From NCBI GenBank assembly GCA_019448385.1, contig JAGTXO010000006.1:1302001-1366000 (forward strand): DNA of 64,000 nt. The letters run 5' to 3'. The number at the start of each line of letters is the position of its first letter. The first letter of the stretch is position 1. The DNA is from Diacronema lutheri. Its lineage: Eukaryota > Haptophyta > Pavlovophyceae > Pavlovales > Pavlovaceae. The notes under the pieces were generated by a model that did no database searches, had not been told where the DNA came from, and saw only the letters and a list, made by a program, of their open reading frames with translations. Shown in pieces: positions 18,356 to 28,137 of the stretch. Both the position numbers and the translations under genes were made by a program.

Positions 18356-18503
18356 CTTACGTCAGGACAGCTGGGTCAGCACCAGCTGCGGGGGAATCGA
18401 GTAGCCACCAATGTCGTCGATATTAATACTAACGGCGCTTACGTCAGGACAGCGGGGTCAGCACCAGCTGCGGGGGAATCGAGTAGCCACCAATGTCGTC
18501 GAT
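18356..18503 (+). repeat. 66-bp direct repeat, two copies 82 bp apart
   Basis: Copies at 18356-18421 and 18438-18503 differ by one base (CTGGGTCA versus CGGGGTCA). Each starts CTTACGTCAGGACAG and ends CACCAATGTCGTCGAT. The spacer completes TATTAATACTAACG, so the second copy starts with a branch-point plus acceptor arrangement. Confidence 0.85.
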
Positions 18504-18863
18504 CCCCGCGCATCCCGGTCACCAGCGAGCGGGCAGCGCAAGACGTAACCACTCAAAAACCGCCCTCTATTGGGCGCCCTAGTGGGCGCGGCGCGCGGCG
18601 CGGAGCCACGGACAGCGCCCGTCACGCGGTCCGTCCGACGGGTTGTTGGAACGCGTCACGCCGTCGTGACGGGCGCGATCTGCCGGAATGAGGACCGCGC
18701 GGACCGCGCCCGACGGCCGACAAGTGCCCACCGGCGGGCACCAAAAACTATATAGGGCGCGGTCCGGGCTGGTCCGGCCAGTGTAAGGCTGAGAGTACGA
18801 CCCGGGTCGTACAATCAAGGGTTAAAAGCCAGCCAATGAGCGCTCGAGGGGTCGGGGCGAGGC
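18504..18863. other. Gene-free stretch with TATA-like motif and 18-bp palindrome
   Basis: ACTATATAGGG near 18748-18758 is one of few true TATA-like strings in the window. GTACGACCCGGGTCGTAC (18795-18812) is a perfect palindrome 40 bp further on. No coding region was recognised. Confidence 0.45.
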
Positions 18864-19466
18864 TTATGACGAGCCTAGGACCGAGACACCCTCCTGACCG
18901 GCCGATTTGGAGTAGAATTCGGGGTCGAGCGGGCGCGGCGGACGGAGGGCCCGAGCCGGGCCGACGGAGGGTCCGACCCCGGAATGCGGGCGACCGGAAG
19001 GGCTTGGGTGATTTACGCCTAGTAGAATAGAATGGCGGATTCCGGGGGGGCTCGCAACTGGCATCGCGCAAGCTGAGGCCCCCTGACTGACCGGACCGCG
19101 CCGAGTGCGCGTGCACCCCGTGGAGGGCGCGGCCAGTCGGACACTCTTCGCGACTGAGCTCGCCGCGGCATACCGTGCGCTGCGCCGGCGCGCTACTTGC
19201 CGTTGGCCGAGCTGCGGGTGTTGCGCACCGCCGTGTTGCGCAGCCAGCGGCTGGATGCGCCGGTGGCCGGAACCTTGGCGCGCTTTGGCTAAGCGACCTC
19301 GGCCTGCACAGACTCGAACGCGTGCGTAAACTCGAGGCGTTGCAGGTGGCGAGCACGTGAGTTCGCGTAGGAGGTCTTGTACTCGGTGGCCTGACTGTCG
19401 ACCGACGAGAGCTTGGGCGAGTTCGGCGGCACGTTGGCTCACTTGGGCTCGGTGCGCGGCTCTGCC

Positions 19467-19499
<33 letters not shown>

Positions 19500-20332
19500 C
19501 TTCGGACTCGCTGCCCGGCTCTGCCTGTGCGGGCGCGATGCACTCGGACTCGATGCCCGGCTCTGCCTTCGTGGGCGCGGTCGCGGGCACGGGCGCGCCC
19601 TCGACCCCGTCGCGGTTGAAGACATCGAACTCGACGCACACGCCGTGGTCCTTGAAGTCGGTGGCCTCGCTGTCGTTCGCGTAAGCCTCGGGCGAACTCG
19701 CAACGAGCGACGACATCTCGGCGTGGAGCCAGCACATCTCATGCTGCACCGCGTGTTCAGGTTCTCGAGCGCTCCGTTGAAAGAGTCACTCTCACCGAGG
19801 CGCTCGCTGCACCACACCAGATAGCCATCGAGCTTGTGAGCGTGCTCGTGCGCCCGTGCGAGGTCCTTGGAGAGCGCGTCGGCGCGCGCGCACATGCCGT
19901 CGCATGACTTGGCCGGTGTCATGCTGTGCTTCCAAGGCCTGGTGCTCGGCGTTGAGCGTGTCGTGATCCTCGCGAACGAGCTGCAACCAGCTGCAGCAGC
20001 CGCGCGACGCCGCTGTCGCCGACGATGCGCTGGAGCATGTGGCCCATGAGGTGTGCGCGGCACGTGGCGAGCGCCACATTTTTGCGCAGCAGCGCGAGGA
20101 TCCGGGCGCCGCGGACGAGCCGGCCCATGCACTTGAGCGCGTAGATTCGGCCGCACATGCACGCGCCGACGACCGAGTCGGCGGGCCCGCCGTCGAGCCA
20201 AAAGTTGGCCTCGGCCGCATCGCGGCGGCGGGCGACGCGCTGAAGGATGCGCACGCGGTAGTGCCGGTCGACGAGCAGCTCGTCGCCGAAGATCTCGTCG
20301 GGCAGCAGCTCGGAGACGTTCTGGGGGTACAT
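18864..20332 (-). pseudogene. Decayed coiled-coil protein gene of unknown family
   Basis: The best start is the ATG at 20332 (MYPQNVSELLPDEIFGDELL). The first 115 residues look well preserved (VVGACMCGRIYALKCMGRLV, ILALLRKNVALATCRAHLMG). Downstream the coding character moves between frames about two or three times: a coiled-coil segment (EDHDTLNAEHQALEAQHDT), ALSKDLARAHEHAHKLDGYL, and FKDHGVCVEFDVFNRDGVEG, ending in a Pro/Arg/Glu-rich repeat. Short unrecognised introns are an alternative to decay. I do not know the family. It lies at the left of the accessory block. Confidence 0.4.
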
Positions 20333-20418
20333 GCTGTGCGAGCGTGCACGCGACGAGATCTCGTCGGGCGTGCCGTCCGTTCGTTCAGAGCAGAGCGCGT
20401 CGGACCGGCAGACAGACG

Positions 20419-20622
20419 ATGCAGCGCGCGAAGGCACCTGCGGCGCGCGGCGTGGCCTCGCGTGCCGTCACGAAGCCGCCTGCGCGCACTGCGGAGGCGG
20501 CGAGCGCGACGAGGGCGGGCGCGGACGAGGTGCTGAGCGGCGTCACGTACGCGCCCTCGCTCGCCGAGCTCGACGCCGCGGCGCTGACGATGCGCGCGGC
20601 GTACCACACCGACCGCCCCTGA
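20419..20622 (+). CDS. Small unknown protein, 67 residues
   Basis: ATG at 20419 gives MQRAKAPAARGVASRAVTKP and ends EVLSGVTYAPSLAELDAAAL then TMRAAYHTDRP. The last 30 residues look coding. It is divergent from the start at 20332 with an 86-bp gap. The short length and favourable base composition keep confidence low. Confidence 0.3.
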   Translation: MQRAKAPAARGVASRAVTKPPARTAEAASATRAGADEVLSGVTYAPSLAELDAAALTMRAAYHTDRP

Positions 20623-20750
20623 GACGATGCGCGGCGCCCGCGGAGGACTGGTCCGTTGGCGCGCAAACCGTGGGCGAAAGGGCGCGAAGCCAACGGCCGT
20701 CCGCGCACGTTCAAACGCGCGCATACGGGTGGCATCCTCCCACCTTCGGC

Positions 20751-21063
20751 GCCGCTTTCTAAAAGGGTGTAGGGTGTAGGGTGTAGGATGCAAAACAAGC
20801 CCTCCCCACATTTGGGCCCGACGTCATTCCTTCTTCGAAGCCGTGACGTTACTCACATACGAGTACCTTTACTTAGTGTAGGATGTATCTATTCTCTAGG
20901 CATTTGCATAGTGTAGGGTGTAGGATAAGTACGGTTATGAAAGTCCCATAGGGGGGAGAAGGAATGACGCTGTGACGAAAGAAGGAATGACGTCGGGCCC
21001 AAATGTGGGGAGGGCTTGTTTTGCATCCTACACCCTACACCCTACACCCTTTTAGAAAGCGGC
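20751..21063 (+). mobile_element. TIR element (MITE-like), copy 1
   Basis: About 313 bp, non-coding. It has terminal inverted repeats of about 85-90 bp beginning GCCGCTTTCTAAAAGGG and running through three GGGTGTA heptamers, GGATGCAAAACAAGCCC and CGACGTCATTCCTTC. The interior is A/T-rich relative to everything around it (ATACGAGTACCTTTACTTAG). No transposase is present. Long TIRs and no coding capacity fit a MITE or foldback element. No clear target-site duplication was seen. Confidence 0.85.
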
Positions 21064-21302
21064 GGCGCCTCGGAGCATGGCGGCTCGACAGCATGGCGCC
21101 TCGACAGCATGGCGTCGTCCAGCGTGGCGTCCAGGATGGCGACTGCGCCCGGGCCGTGACGCCGCGACGTCGTTCGGCTGCGTCACGGAGGAGCGCCATC
21201 CGTGCGCCACGGAGGAGCGGCAGGACCACGACGCGGCGTGACGCTGGACGACGCCATGCTGTATAGGCGCCATGCTGTCGAGCCGCCATGCTCTGAGGCG
21301 CC
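21064..21302. repeat. Palindromic spacer between the two TIR elements
   Basis: The outer thirds are inverted copies of each other. Around 21074-21133 there are repeated CGACAGCATGGCG units and CGTCGTCCAGCGTGGCG. Around 21235-21293 come the complements (GACGCTGGACGACGCCATGC and so on). This extends the symmetry of the flanking elements inward and leaves only about 100 bp of unpaired centre near 21183. Confidence 0.8.
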
Positions 21303-21614
21303 GCCGCTTTTCAAAAGGGTGTAGGGTGTAGGGTGTAGGATGCAAAACAAGCCCTCCCCACATCTGGGCCCGACGTCATTCCTTCTTTCGTCACAGCGTC
21401 ATTCCTTCACTCCCTGTAGGACTTTCGTAACCGTACTTATCCTACACCCTACACTATGCAAATACTTAGAGAATAGATACATCCTACACTAAGTAAAAGT
21501 ACTCGTATGTGAGTAACGTCACGGCTTCGAAGAAGGAATGACGTCGGGCCCAAATGTGGGGAGGGCTTGTTTTGCATCCTACACCCTACACCCTACACCC
21601 TTTTAGAAAGCGGC
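21303..21614 (-). mobile_element. TIR element (MITE-like), copy 2, inverted
   Basis: It is the reverse complement of copy 1 with a few substitutions and small indels, including the interior (ATACATCCTACACTAAGTAA). The TIRs extend outward on both sides into CATGGCG/CGCCATG GC-rich ends (to about 21285 and 21632), which copy 1 has only on its right. Together the copies and spacer form one 860-bp imperfect palindrome. Confidence 0.85.
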
Positions 21615-21714
21615 GGCGCCTCAGAGCATGGCGCCCGCCCGCTCGAGCCGGACCTCCGCGCAGCCGGACTCGCCCCGCCCCGGGCTGCTCTGGCTGGGCG
21701 ACGTCGTGCGCGCC

Positions 21715-22190
21715 TCAGAACGCCGCGCTCGCCACGCGCACGTAGCCCTCGTCCGGGTCCGGCTCGGGCGCCGCGTCGCGCACCGAGCGCGACGCGGCCT
21801 CGACGCCCGGCGTTTCGGCACGCGAGGCGACGGATGCCTCGTCCGGCCGGCCCCACGGCAGCTGCAGCTCGAGCTGGCGCTGGATGATGCGCGGCGTCGC
21901 CACGCGCCCGTGCTGCACCTCGCGACGTCGCGCGCGCACGTAGAGCACGATCGCCACCGAGCCGCTGAGGCCCATCATCGCGCCGAGCAGCACCGAGATT
22001 GTGGTCTCATTGTCTGCTTGGGCGCGAACGGAAAACGCGCGAAGGGTGGCGACGAAGATCGTTGGGTTGGGTTGGGCCACCGGCTCCCGAGGATTGCTTG
22101 TGGCGCTCGACTGACCGTTGGCCCAGCTTTTTTTTTTCTCGAACCTACTGTGGAGCCGCCTGCAGCGTGATCTCCCGCGCACAACGACCA
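21715..22190 (-). CDS. Single-pass membrane protein, unknown
   Basis: The end of the frame reads DNETTISVLLGAMMGLSGSV, then AIVLYVRARRREVQHGRVAT, then a hydrophilic tail (LELQLPWGRPDEASVASRAE, EPDPDEGYVRVASAAF). One transmembrane helix followed by a basic stop-transfer cluster and an acidic tail is clear. The N-terminal part and the start are uncertain: an in-frame ATG lies at about 22190, but that overlaps the divergent helicase gene, so a spliced 5' end is possible. No family was recognised. Confidence 0.4.
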
Positions 22191-24836
22191 TGGCCGCCAT
22201 CGACCTGCGCGCCTTCGACGCGGCGCTCGTCAACTGCGAGATCGTGAGCACGCGGCCGGTCAAGCCGAGCGAGCAGGCGCGCACGGTCGACAAGCTGAGC
22301 TACGGGCCGTCGCGCCGCGCGCTCGCCTTCGTCTCGCCGCCCTGCGTCGTCGACTGGCCCGAGCTCACGGGCGACGGCAACTTTGGCACCATGTACGGGC
22401 CGACGGACGTCGACAAGGCGGCGTACACGGCCGGCGTGACCGACAAGGAGCTGCCGATTGAAGGCGCGCCGCTCGCGCAGATGGACGCCTACTTTGGCGC
22501 CCTGCGCGCCATCGACGATCAGCGCGTCGAGACGGTGCACGCGCGCCAGAAGGAGCTGCTCAACACGCGCGGCCTCTCGAAGGAGGAGGTGCGCGGCAAG
22601 CTCTCGCCCGCCGTCAAGCCCAAGTACGAGGACGACACGCTCGCGCACACGCGGCTGAACATGTCGACGCGCACGTTCACGTGGGCGGGCTCCGAGCGCG
22701 TCGTGCCGCTCGTCGACGCGCGGCGCGAACCGGTCGACGAGATCCGGCACGAGGACGTCTGCGCCATCGCCACGCAGCTCGACCGCGTCTACACGGGGCT
22801 CACGGGCTCGATGTTTGGCACCAAGTGGAACGTGTGCGGGGTCATGCTCCTGAAGCGCGCCGAGCAGCGGCCGCAGCCCGGCTCGGACGCCTTCGCCTCG
22901 TACGGCGTGCCCGCCTGGGCCGACACGTTCGACTCCACGGGGCTGTACGTGCCCGACGAGCGCGAGCGCGCGGCGGCGCTCGCGGCGGTGGCCGGTCTGC
23001 GCACGGCGCGCGCGCCGGCCGGGCCGGGCGGGCGCGAGCTCGCGCGCGCGCAGGGCTACCATCGCGCCGAGCGGGCTGCGAGCGCGGCGGCGGCGCGCGC
23101 GGCGATGGCCGAGGGCGGCCAGCAGTGCGCGCTCCACGGCGCGGTCGTCAAATCGGCGCTGCGCGGCGTGGGCAACCGGCTGCATCTTTGCGACGCGCCG
23201 GGCGGAACGGGCAAGACGTTCGTCGAGCGCGCCATTATCGCCGCCGTGCGCGCGGATGGGCACGCGGTCGTCGTGGGCGCGTCCTCGGGCGTCGCCGCCA
23301 CGCTGCTGCCCGACGGCCGCACCTTCCACTTGACCTTCAAGGTGCCCGGCGGTGCCGACTCCGACGGGCAAGCCGTTCAATGGCGTGCCGCGCTCCGAGC
23401 GCGGGCGCTCCCTGGCCGCCGCGGCGGCTGGTCGTGTGGGACGAGGCGCCGATGCAGACGCGGTGCCACCTCGACTCGCCTGATCGGTGTTTGCGCGACG
23501 TGACGGGCGTCGACGAGCGCTTCGGCGGCGAGACGCTGCTGCTCGCCGGCGACTTTCGCCAGTGCTTGCCGGTGGTGCGGCGCGGCTCGCGCGCGCAGAT
23601 CGTGCGCTCCTGCCTCAAGTACTCGGCGCCGTGGCAGCACGATCGGCAGCACGCCTTGGTCGAGAACGTTCGCGCCTCGAGCGCGGCGCGCGACACGGGC
23701 GACGCGCTCGGCGCGGGCGAGTGGGCGGAGCTGCTGCGCAGCCCCGGCGACGGCGCCGTTCCCGCGGCGGTGCCGGCGGCCGGGGCCATGCCCGGCGCAT
23801 TCCCGCTCGATCCCGTGCAGCTGCCCGAGGCCGTCGGCGGCGTCCCCATCCGCGTGGGCTCGGCCTACCCGACGGAGCTCGTGACGACTTTGTCCACGGC
23901 GCGACGTGTTGGACCGACGACGGCTCGCTGTGCGACCGCGCGGTGCTCTGCGCCAAGCAGACGGACGTGGCGCGGATCAACTGGCTGGCGATCGGCCGCT
24001 TCCCGGGCGCGGCGGCGAGGTGCGCGTCGGCGGACGAGCTGGCGCGACGACGGGGCGGGCAAGCAGATTGCGCTGGCGTCGGTCGAATTCCTCGACTCGC
24101 TCGAGCACGCGCAGATGCCGCACCGCGTCCTCGACCTGAAGCCCGGGATGGTGGTGATGCTGCCGCGCAACCTCTCGCCCGGCGAGGGGCTGTGCGGCGG
24201 CACGCGGCTGATCGTGCGCGGCATGCGCGCCGGCGGCCGGCTGCTCGAGTGCGCACGCCCCGGCGCGGCCGCCGGGCGCGACAGCACCGTGCTCGTCGCG
24301 CGTGTCGACCACCACTCGCCCGACGACGGCACGTTCGCGCTTGTGCGGATGCGCCGCCAGTTCCCCGGTGCGGCCGGCGTAACGAGGCGCAGGGGCAAGC
24401 GCTCGGGTGCGCGGGCGTGTGGCTCGCCGAGCCGTGCTTCACGCACGGCCAGCTCCACGTGGCCGCTTCGCGCGTCGGGCACACGTCGCGCGTCCGCTTT
24501 GCGCTCGGCCCGGACCTCGTGACGCGCAGCGTCGTCTTCAAAGAGGTGCTCCGCGCGGTCAGCGGTGGCGAGGCGGCGGCGGCGGCGCTCGCCGCGGCCG
24601 CCGTCGCCGCCGCGCGCGAATGCGCGGCGGCGGCGCGTGGTGGCGGCGGGCGCGGACGGCGCGCGCGGCGCCGGCGGCGGGCGGCGCGCTGGCGGCGGGC
24701 GCGCCGCCGGCGCGCGGTGCTGGCCAGCACCCGCCGGCGCGACGCCCGCCGCGCCGCTCGCGCCGACGCGCAGCCGTCGGGTGCTCGCCAGCACCGCGCG
24801 CCGCGCGACCGGCCCGCGTACCTGCGCGCCCTTCTA
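22118..24836 (+). pseudogene. Fossil: single-strand-binding-like domain plus Pif1 helicase
   Basis: The first 270 residues from about 22190 (AIDLRAFDAALVNCEIVSTR, LTGSMFGTKWNVCGVMLLKR) resemble the OB-like single-strand-binding proteins found in phycodnaviruses and relatives. That match is from memory and tentative. A Pif1/Helitron-type helicase follows: Walker A in LCDAPGGTGKTFVERAII, then ASSGVAATLLPDGRTFHLTF, Walker B in LVVWDEAPMQTRCHL, GETLLLAGDFRQCLPVVRRG and a late motif HGQLHVAASRVGHTSRVRFA. The helicase is broken, with about four interruptions in reading, but the motifs are still easy to read, so decay looks recent. The tail is Ala/Arg low complexity. Either a giant-virus-like or a Helitron-like source would fit; no Rep/HUH domain was seen. 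Confidence 0.7.
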
Positions 24837-26095
24837 GGGCGCGCAGGGCGGCGCCAATGCGGCCGGCGCGCAGGGGCCTCACGCTGGCGCGCTGCCCGCC
24901 GCCGCGTGGGTCGCCGCTGCGCGCGTGCCGTCGGCGCTGCCGCCGCCCGGCGTCGCGCTCGCGCCGCAGCCGCAGCCGCCGCCGCCGCCGTCGCCGCCGC
25001 CTGCCGCCTGCCGGCAAGCTGGGCAAGTGCGCAGCGGCGGCGACGGCGGTGCGCGACCCGGCGAGCAGGCGGCGCGCCGCCGAGCCGGGGGCGGGCTCCG
25101 TGGGCGACGAGGCTCGCCCGCCACTCGCACTACTCGCGCGCCAAGTGCGCACAACGCGCCCCCCCCCCCCCCCCCCCCCACCCCACCCCCCGATGAATTT
25201 AATGCTCATACCATGGCGTCGCGCCACGGCAGTACGCCCGTGGCCCCGGCGGCCAGCCTCGCGCCGCTACGCCGTGTCGTCGCGGCCGGCGCACACAGCG
25301 AACTGTGTTTCCGCGGCACATGCCCGGCTGCTCGCGCGCTGCAAGCTTGCCGAACTGCTCGCGCTGGAATGGCGCGTTGCGGGCGTGCCCGCGCACCGCG
25401 CGTGTGCCATGCGCGTTCCGGGAGCGCCGCGCCGCGCGCCAAAGCGGCGCGCGGCGGACGTGCGGCCTCGGGCCGAAGAGGGGCCGGCGCGACCGGCCGC
25501 GAGGCGGGCGCAGACGCTCGGCGTGCCGGTCGATGCGTCGTCCAAATCCGCGTCGGGCGGATGCGCGCCTGGGCCGGCGCTGCGTGCAGTCGGCGGGGCC
25601 CGGCCACGCGCTCGGGCGTAACGTTCGCGCCTGTTCGGCCGAGGCGCACTCGCCGTCCCCTCGCGCCGGCAACGTGCGTGCGGGCCAGCACGCAGGCAGC
25701 GTACGATGCCACGGCAGCGGCGAGCGCGTCCCCGCCGGTGTGCCGCTCGGCGCCCCGTCACGCGCAACGTGCGCGCCGCCCGCTGCATGCGCACGCATAC
25801 GCGCGCTGGCAGCGTGCGCAAAATTGCCCGGGCAAGATCGTCCCGCGCTCGCGCCGCCGACGCATCATTCCATGTGTCCGTTTCGGCATCTGCCACCATC
25901 CACCAGCCCTCGAAAGCCGGCTTGCGCGTGGGCGCCCGTCCGGTGCGAGAAGCGGCTCGCGTCCTCGCGCGGGGCGCCTCCGCGCCAGGCGCCCGGCGCG
26001 CGCTCGTCTTGCCGCGCCACCACGCTGATCTGCGCCCAACCCTCGCTCGCCAATTCCCCCGTCGTCCCTGCTGCGCAGCCCGCAACAGCGCGCGC
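24837..26095. other. Low-complexity stretch with C-run, no supported gene
   Basis: Pro/Ala/Arg-coding GC-rich sequence, then a C-run (25159-25191, two A interruptions) and the only A/T-rich spot (ATGAATTTAATGCTCAT, 25193-25209). A minus-strand snippet near 25870-25960 (KPAFEGWWMVADAETDTWND) looks coding but is isolated. It could be an exon of an unrecognised gene. Confidence 0.4.
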
Positions 26096-27764
26096 ATGGC
26101 GCGTGCACGGCGCGGCGCCTTGAGCAAGTTTTACGTCGTCGGTCGGCAGCCTGTGGAAGACGCGTTTGACGGCCCGATGTGGCCGGTGAGAGTGCCCGGC
26201 GTGCCGCGTGGTGAGCGCCTGCACGGCTTGCCGGGCTCGGCGCGCGCCCAGCCAGCCTCCCTCCATCCCGCCGCAAACCGTGCGTGCGCACCCCGCACAC
26301 CCGGCGCTGCGCGGCGCGGCGCAGGCGCGAAAAACGAGGGCAGCGCGTGCTACACGACCGTCCTTATGCAATCGCTCTTCGCCCTGAACATGCTCCGTGC
26401 GATGCTTCGCTCCGCTTCGCGCCGTGCCAACAGCGTCGAGAGGGCGCGTTTTCGGGACTTTGGCACGCTGATCGAGGACACCAGGGCGCCGACACGGCTG
26501 TGTCTTGTGTCCGTCATCGACGTCATCTCGGGCCGTGGCGCGCGAAGGACGCCGCAGGATGCCGCTGAGTTCTTCCGGTTGCTGCTCGGCCGAGTGCCCG
26601 GGCTCGCTGCGGCCTTTGAAGCCGACACACGCGTCGGGCCAGTGCTCGAGCAGATCGCCGTGCCTTCAGAGGCCGGCGAGGGCATCGCCGTACTCGTCAG
26701 CGTCGGCGGCGATGCGGCGCGCGCGCTTGCACACGCTCTGGGGGGCGCCGCTGGGCCGCCGCGGGATCGCCACACGAACGCGGGCCACTCGGGCGTGCTC
26801 ACGCCAGCCAGCATTGCTGTCGAGGCGCCGCGCACGACGCGCGGCAATGGCTCGCAGTGCAAGAACAACCGCGCGCTCGTGTGCGCGCCGCGGCTGCTGC
26901 TCGGCGGGCGCGACCACCTCCCCGTCGCCGGCGTGGTGCACGTGGGCGAGGGGCCGATGAGCGGGCACCTTGTCGCCATCGTGCTCCGCAACGAGGCTTG
27001 GTTTCCGTGCGACGACTACAACGTGCGGCGGCGCGCACGGTCGCTCGGTGCCGCGACCGGCGGTCGAGCGCAGCCGCGACCGCCCCGTCCTCCCGCGCGG
27101 CACGCGCGCGTGGCCTGAAAGCTCGCGCGCGCGCCTGCCGCACGCACGCGCGTTGCCCGCGCAGATCTACAACGTGCCTGAGTCCGACGCGCTGGCGTGG
27201 GCAAGTGGTGCGAGCATGCTCGTTCACAGCCGGCTCGACGTGGAGCCGTTGGACCCGGCGCTGGGCTCAGCGTCACCGCCGTCGGCCGCATCGCCTGCGT
27301 GGCCGAGCTCGGAGCCCGACGCGCCGACCTTGCCGGCAGCCTGGCCGCGGGTGCGGCAGATGGCAGCGGTGCCAACAGATGCGACGATCGGCATCGCGGA
27401 GACGGCTGCAGACATCTCTACGGCGGCGATCGGCCCAGCTGCGTGCGAGGCCCGCCAAGTTGTCTCCGTGACGCGCGCATTGCCAACAGCGGTGAGTGCG
27501 TCCTCGTCTCCGGCGGCCGCTGTGCCCCCCCCCCCCCCCCCCCCCCCACACACACACACAACTCTCCCTACCTTCTTCCTCCTTTCGCACCTCGCACGCG
27601 CACGCCGTCCGCTGTCCGCTGTCCGCGGCCCAAATTGCCTTGCGGAAGCCGAGCAGGCAGAGCCCTGCTTGGATGGCTCCAGCGCGCATCTTGTGGATGG
27701 CGACGCTGTGGGCGAGCACGGACGCTCAAATGTGACCAGTGGCGCGCACGTGCACGTGCGCTAA
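26096..27764 (+). CDS. Compact USP-type ubiquitin hydrolase, about 3 exons
   Basis: The catalytic Cys box is GAKNEGSACYTTVLMQSLFA (Cys codon 26348). TPQDAAEFFRLLLGRVPGLA matches the QQDA-EFL box. The His box is VVHVGEGPMSGHLVAIVLRN followed by AWFPCDDYNV (His codon 26966, Asp pair 27011-27016). The peptide ASGASMLVHSRL near 27205-27240 is the usual last strand (ASGAY-LFY), reached after an intron of about 140 bp ending GCGCAG at 27165. A consensus GTGAGT donor at 27492 opens a second intron containing a C-run and (AC)n. The last exon ends GRSNVTSGAHVHVR at 27764. The core of roughly 250 residues is small for this family. Its role would be removal of ubiquitin from proteins; the target is unknown. 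The start at 26096 ([20 protein letters not shown]) is a guess. Confidence 0.72.
27525..27560 (+). repeat. C-run (23) followed by (AC)n, intronic
   Basis: Twenty-three C, then about six AC dinucleotides and a CT-rich stretch, inside the second intron of the USP gene (donor at 27492, acceptor near 27654). Confidence 0.9.
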
Positions 27765-28102
27765 CTGGACGTCGAGCGTGTGCGCCTTGTCCGCACGTGT
27801 GCACTCACGTGCGTCTGCGGCGATCTGCCCGGCGTAGTAGTCCGCGCGCGCGGGAGCCGCGTCGGCAGTAGGAGCAGGATAACGTACTTGCGCCTGACGA
27901 GGACGGCGAGAAGTGCGGCTTTTCGCTCGGGGTCTACCATGCCGCCGAGGTTGGCGCTGGCGCGCGTGAGGCAGTCGGAGCGCGCTGGGCCCGGGTTGAA
28001 GGCCTCACCCCGGGGGACGGGAGGATTCAAGGCGCCGAGCCGCTGCGGGTGCGGCGGGAGGCCCCGGGCGGGTGTGCTAATGCGGCTCGATGGCCGCCTG
28101 CC

Positions 28103-28137
28103 GGGGGGGGGGGGGGGGGGGAGGGGGGGGGGGGGGG
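28103..28137 (-). repeat. G-run, 34 of 35 bases (C-run on the minus strand)
   Basis: Nineteen G, one A, 15 G. It lies inside the LINE-like remnant, whose reading strand carries the C. Confidence 0.9.

Noticed and set aside
20751-21614. Telomere or interstitial telomeric repeat
   Set aside because: Only three heptamers per TIR, embedded in a repeated non-coding element.
22118-22190. Upstream start MAQLFFFSNLLW as a signal peptide of the helicase gene
   Set aside because: It comes from a T-run just before a better ATG and would put a nuclear-type helicase in the secretory pathway.
23615-24730. Minus-strand Arg/Ala frames opposite the helicase fossil
   Set aside because: Complement of conserved Pif1 motifs, with no independent signal.
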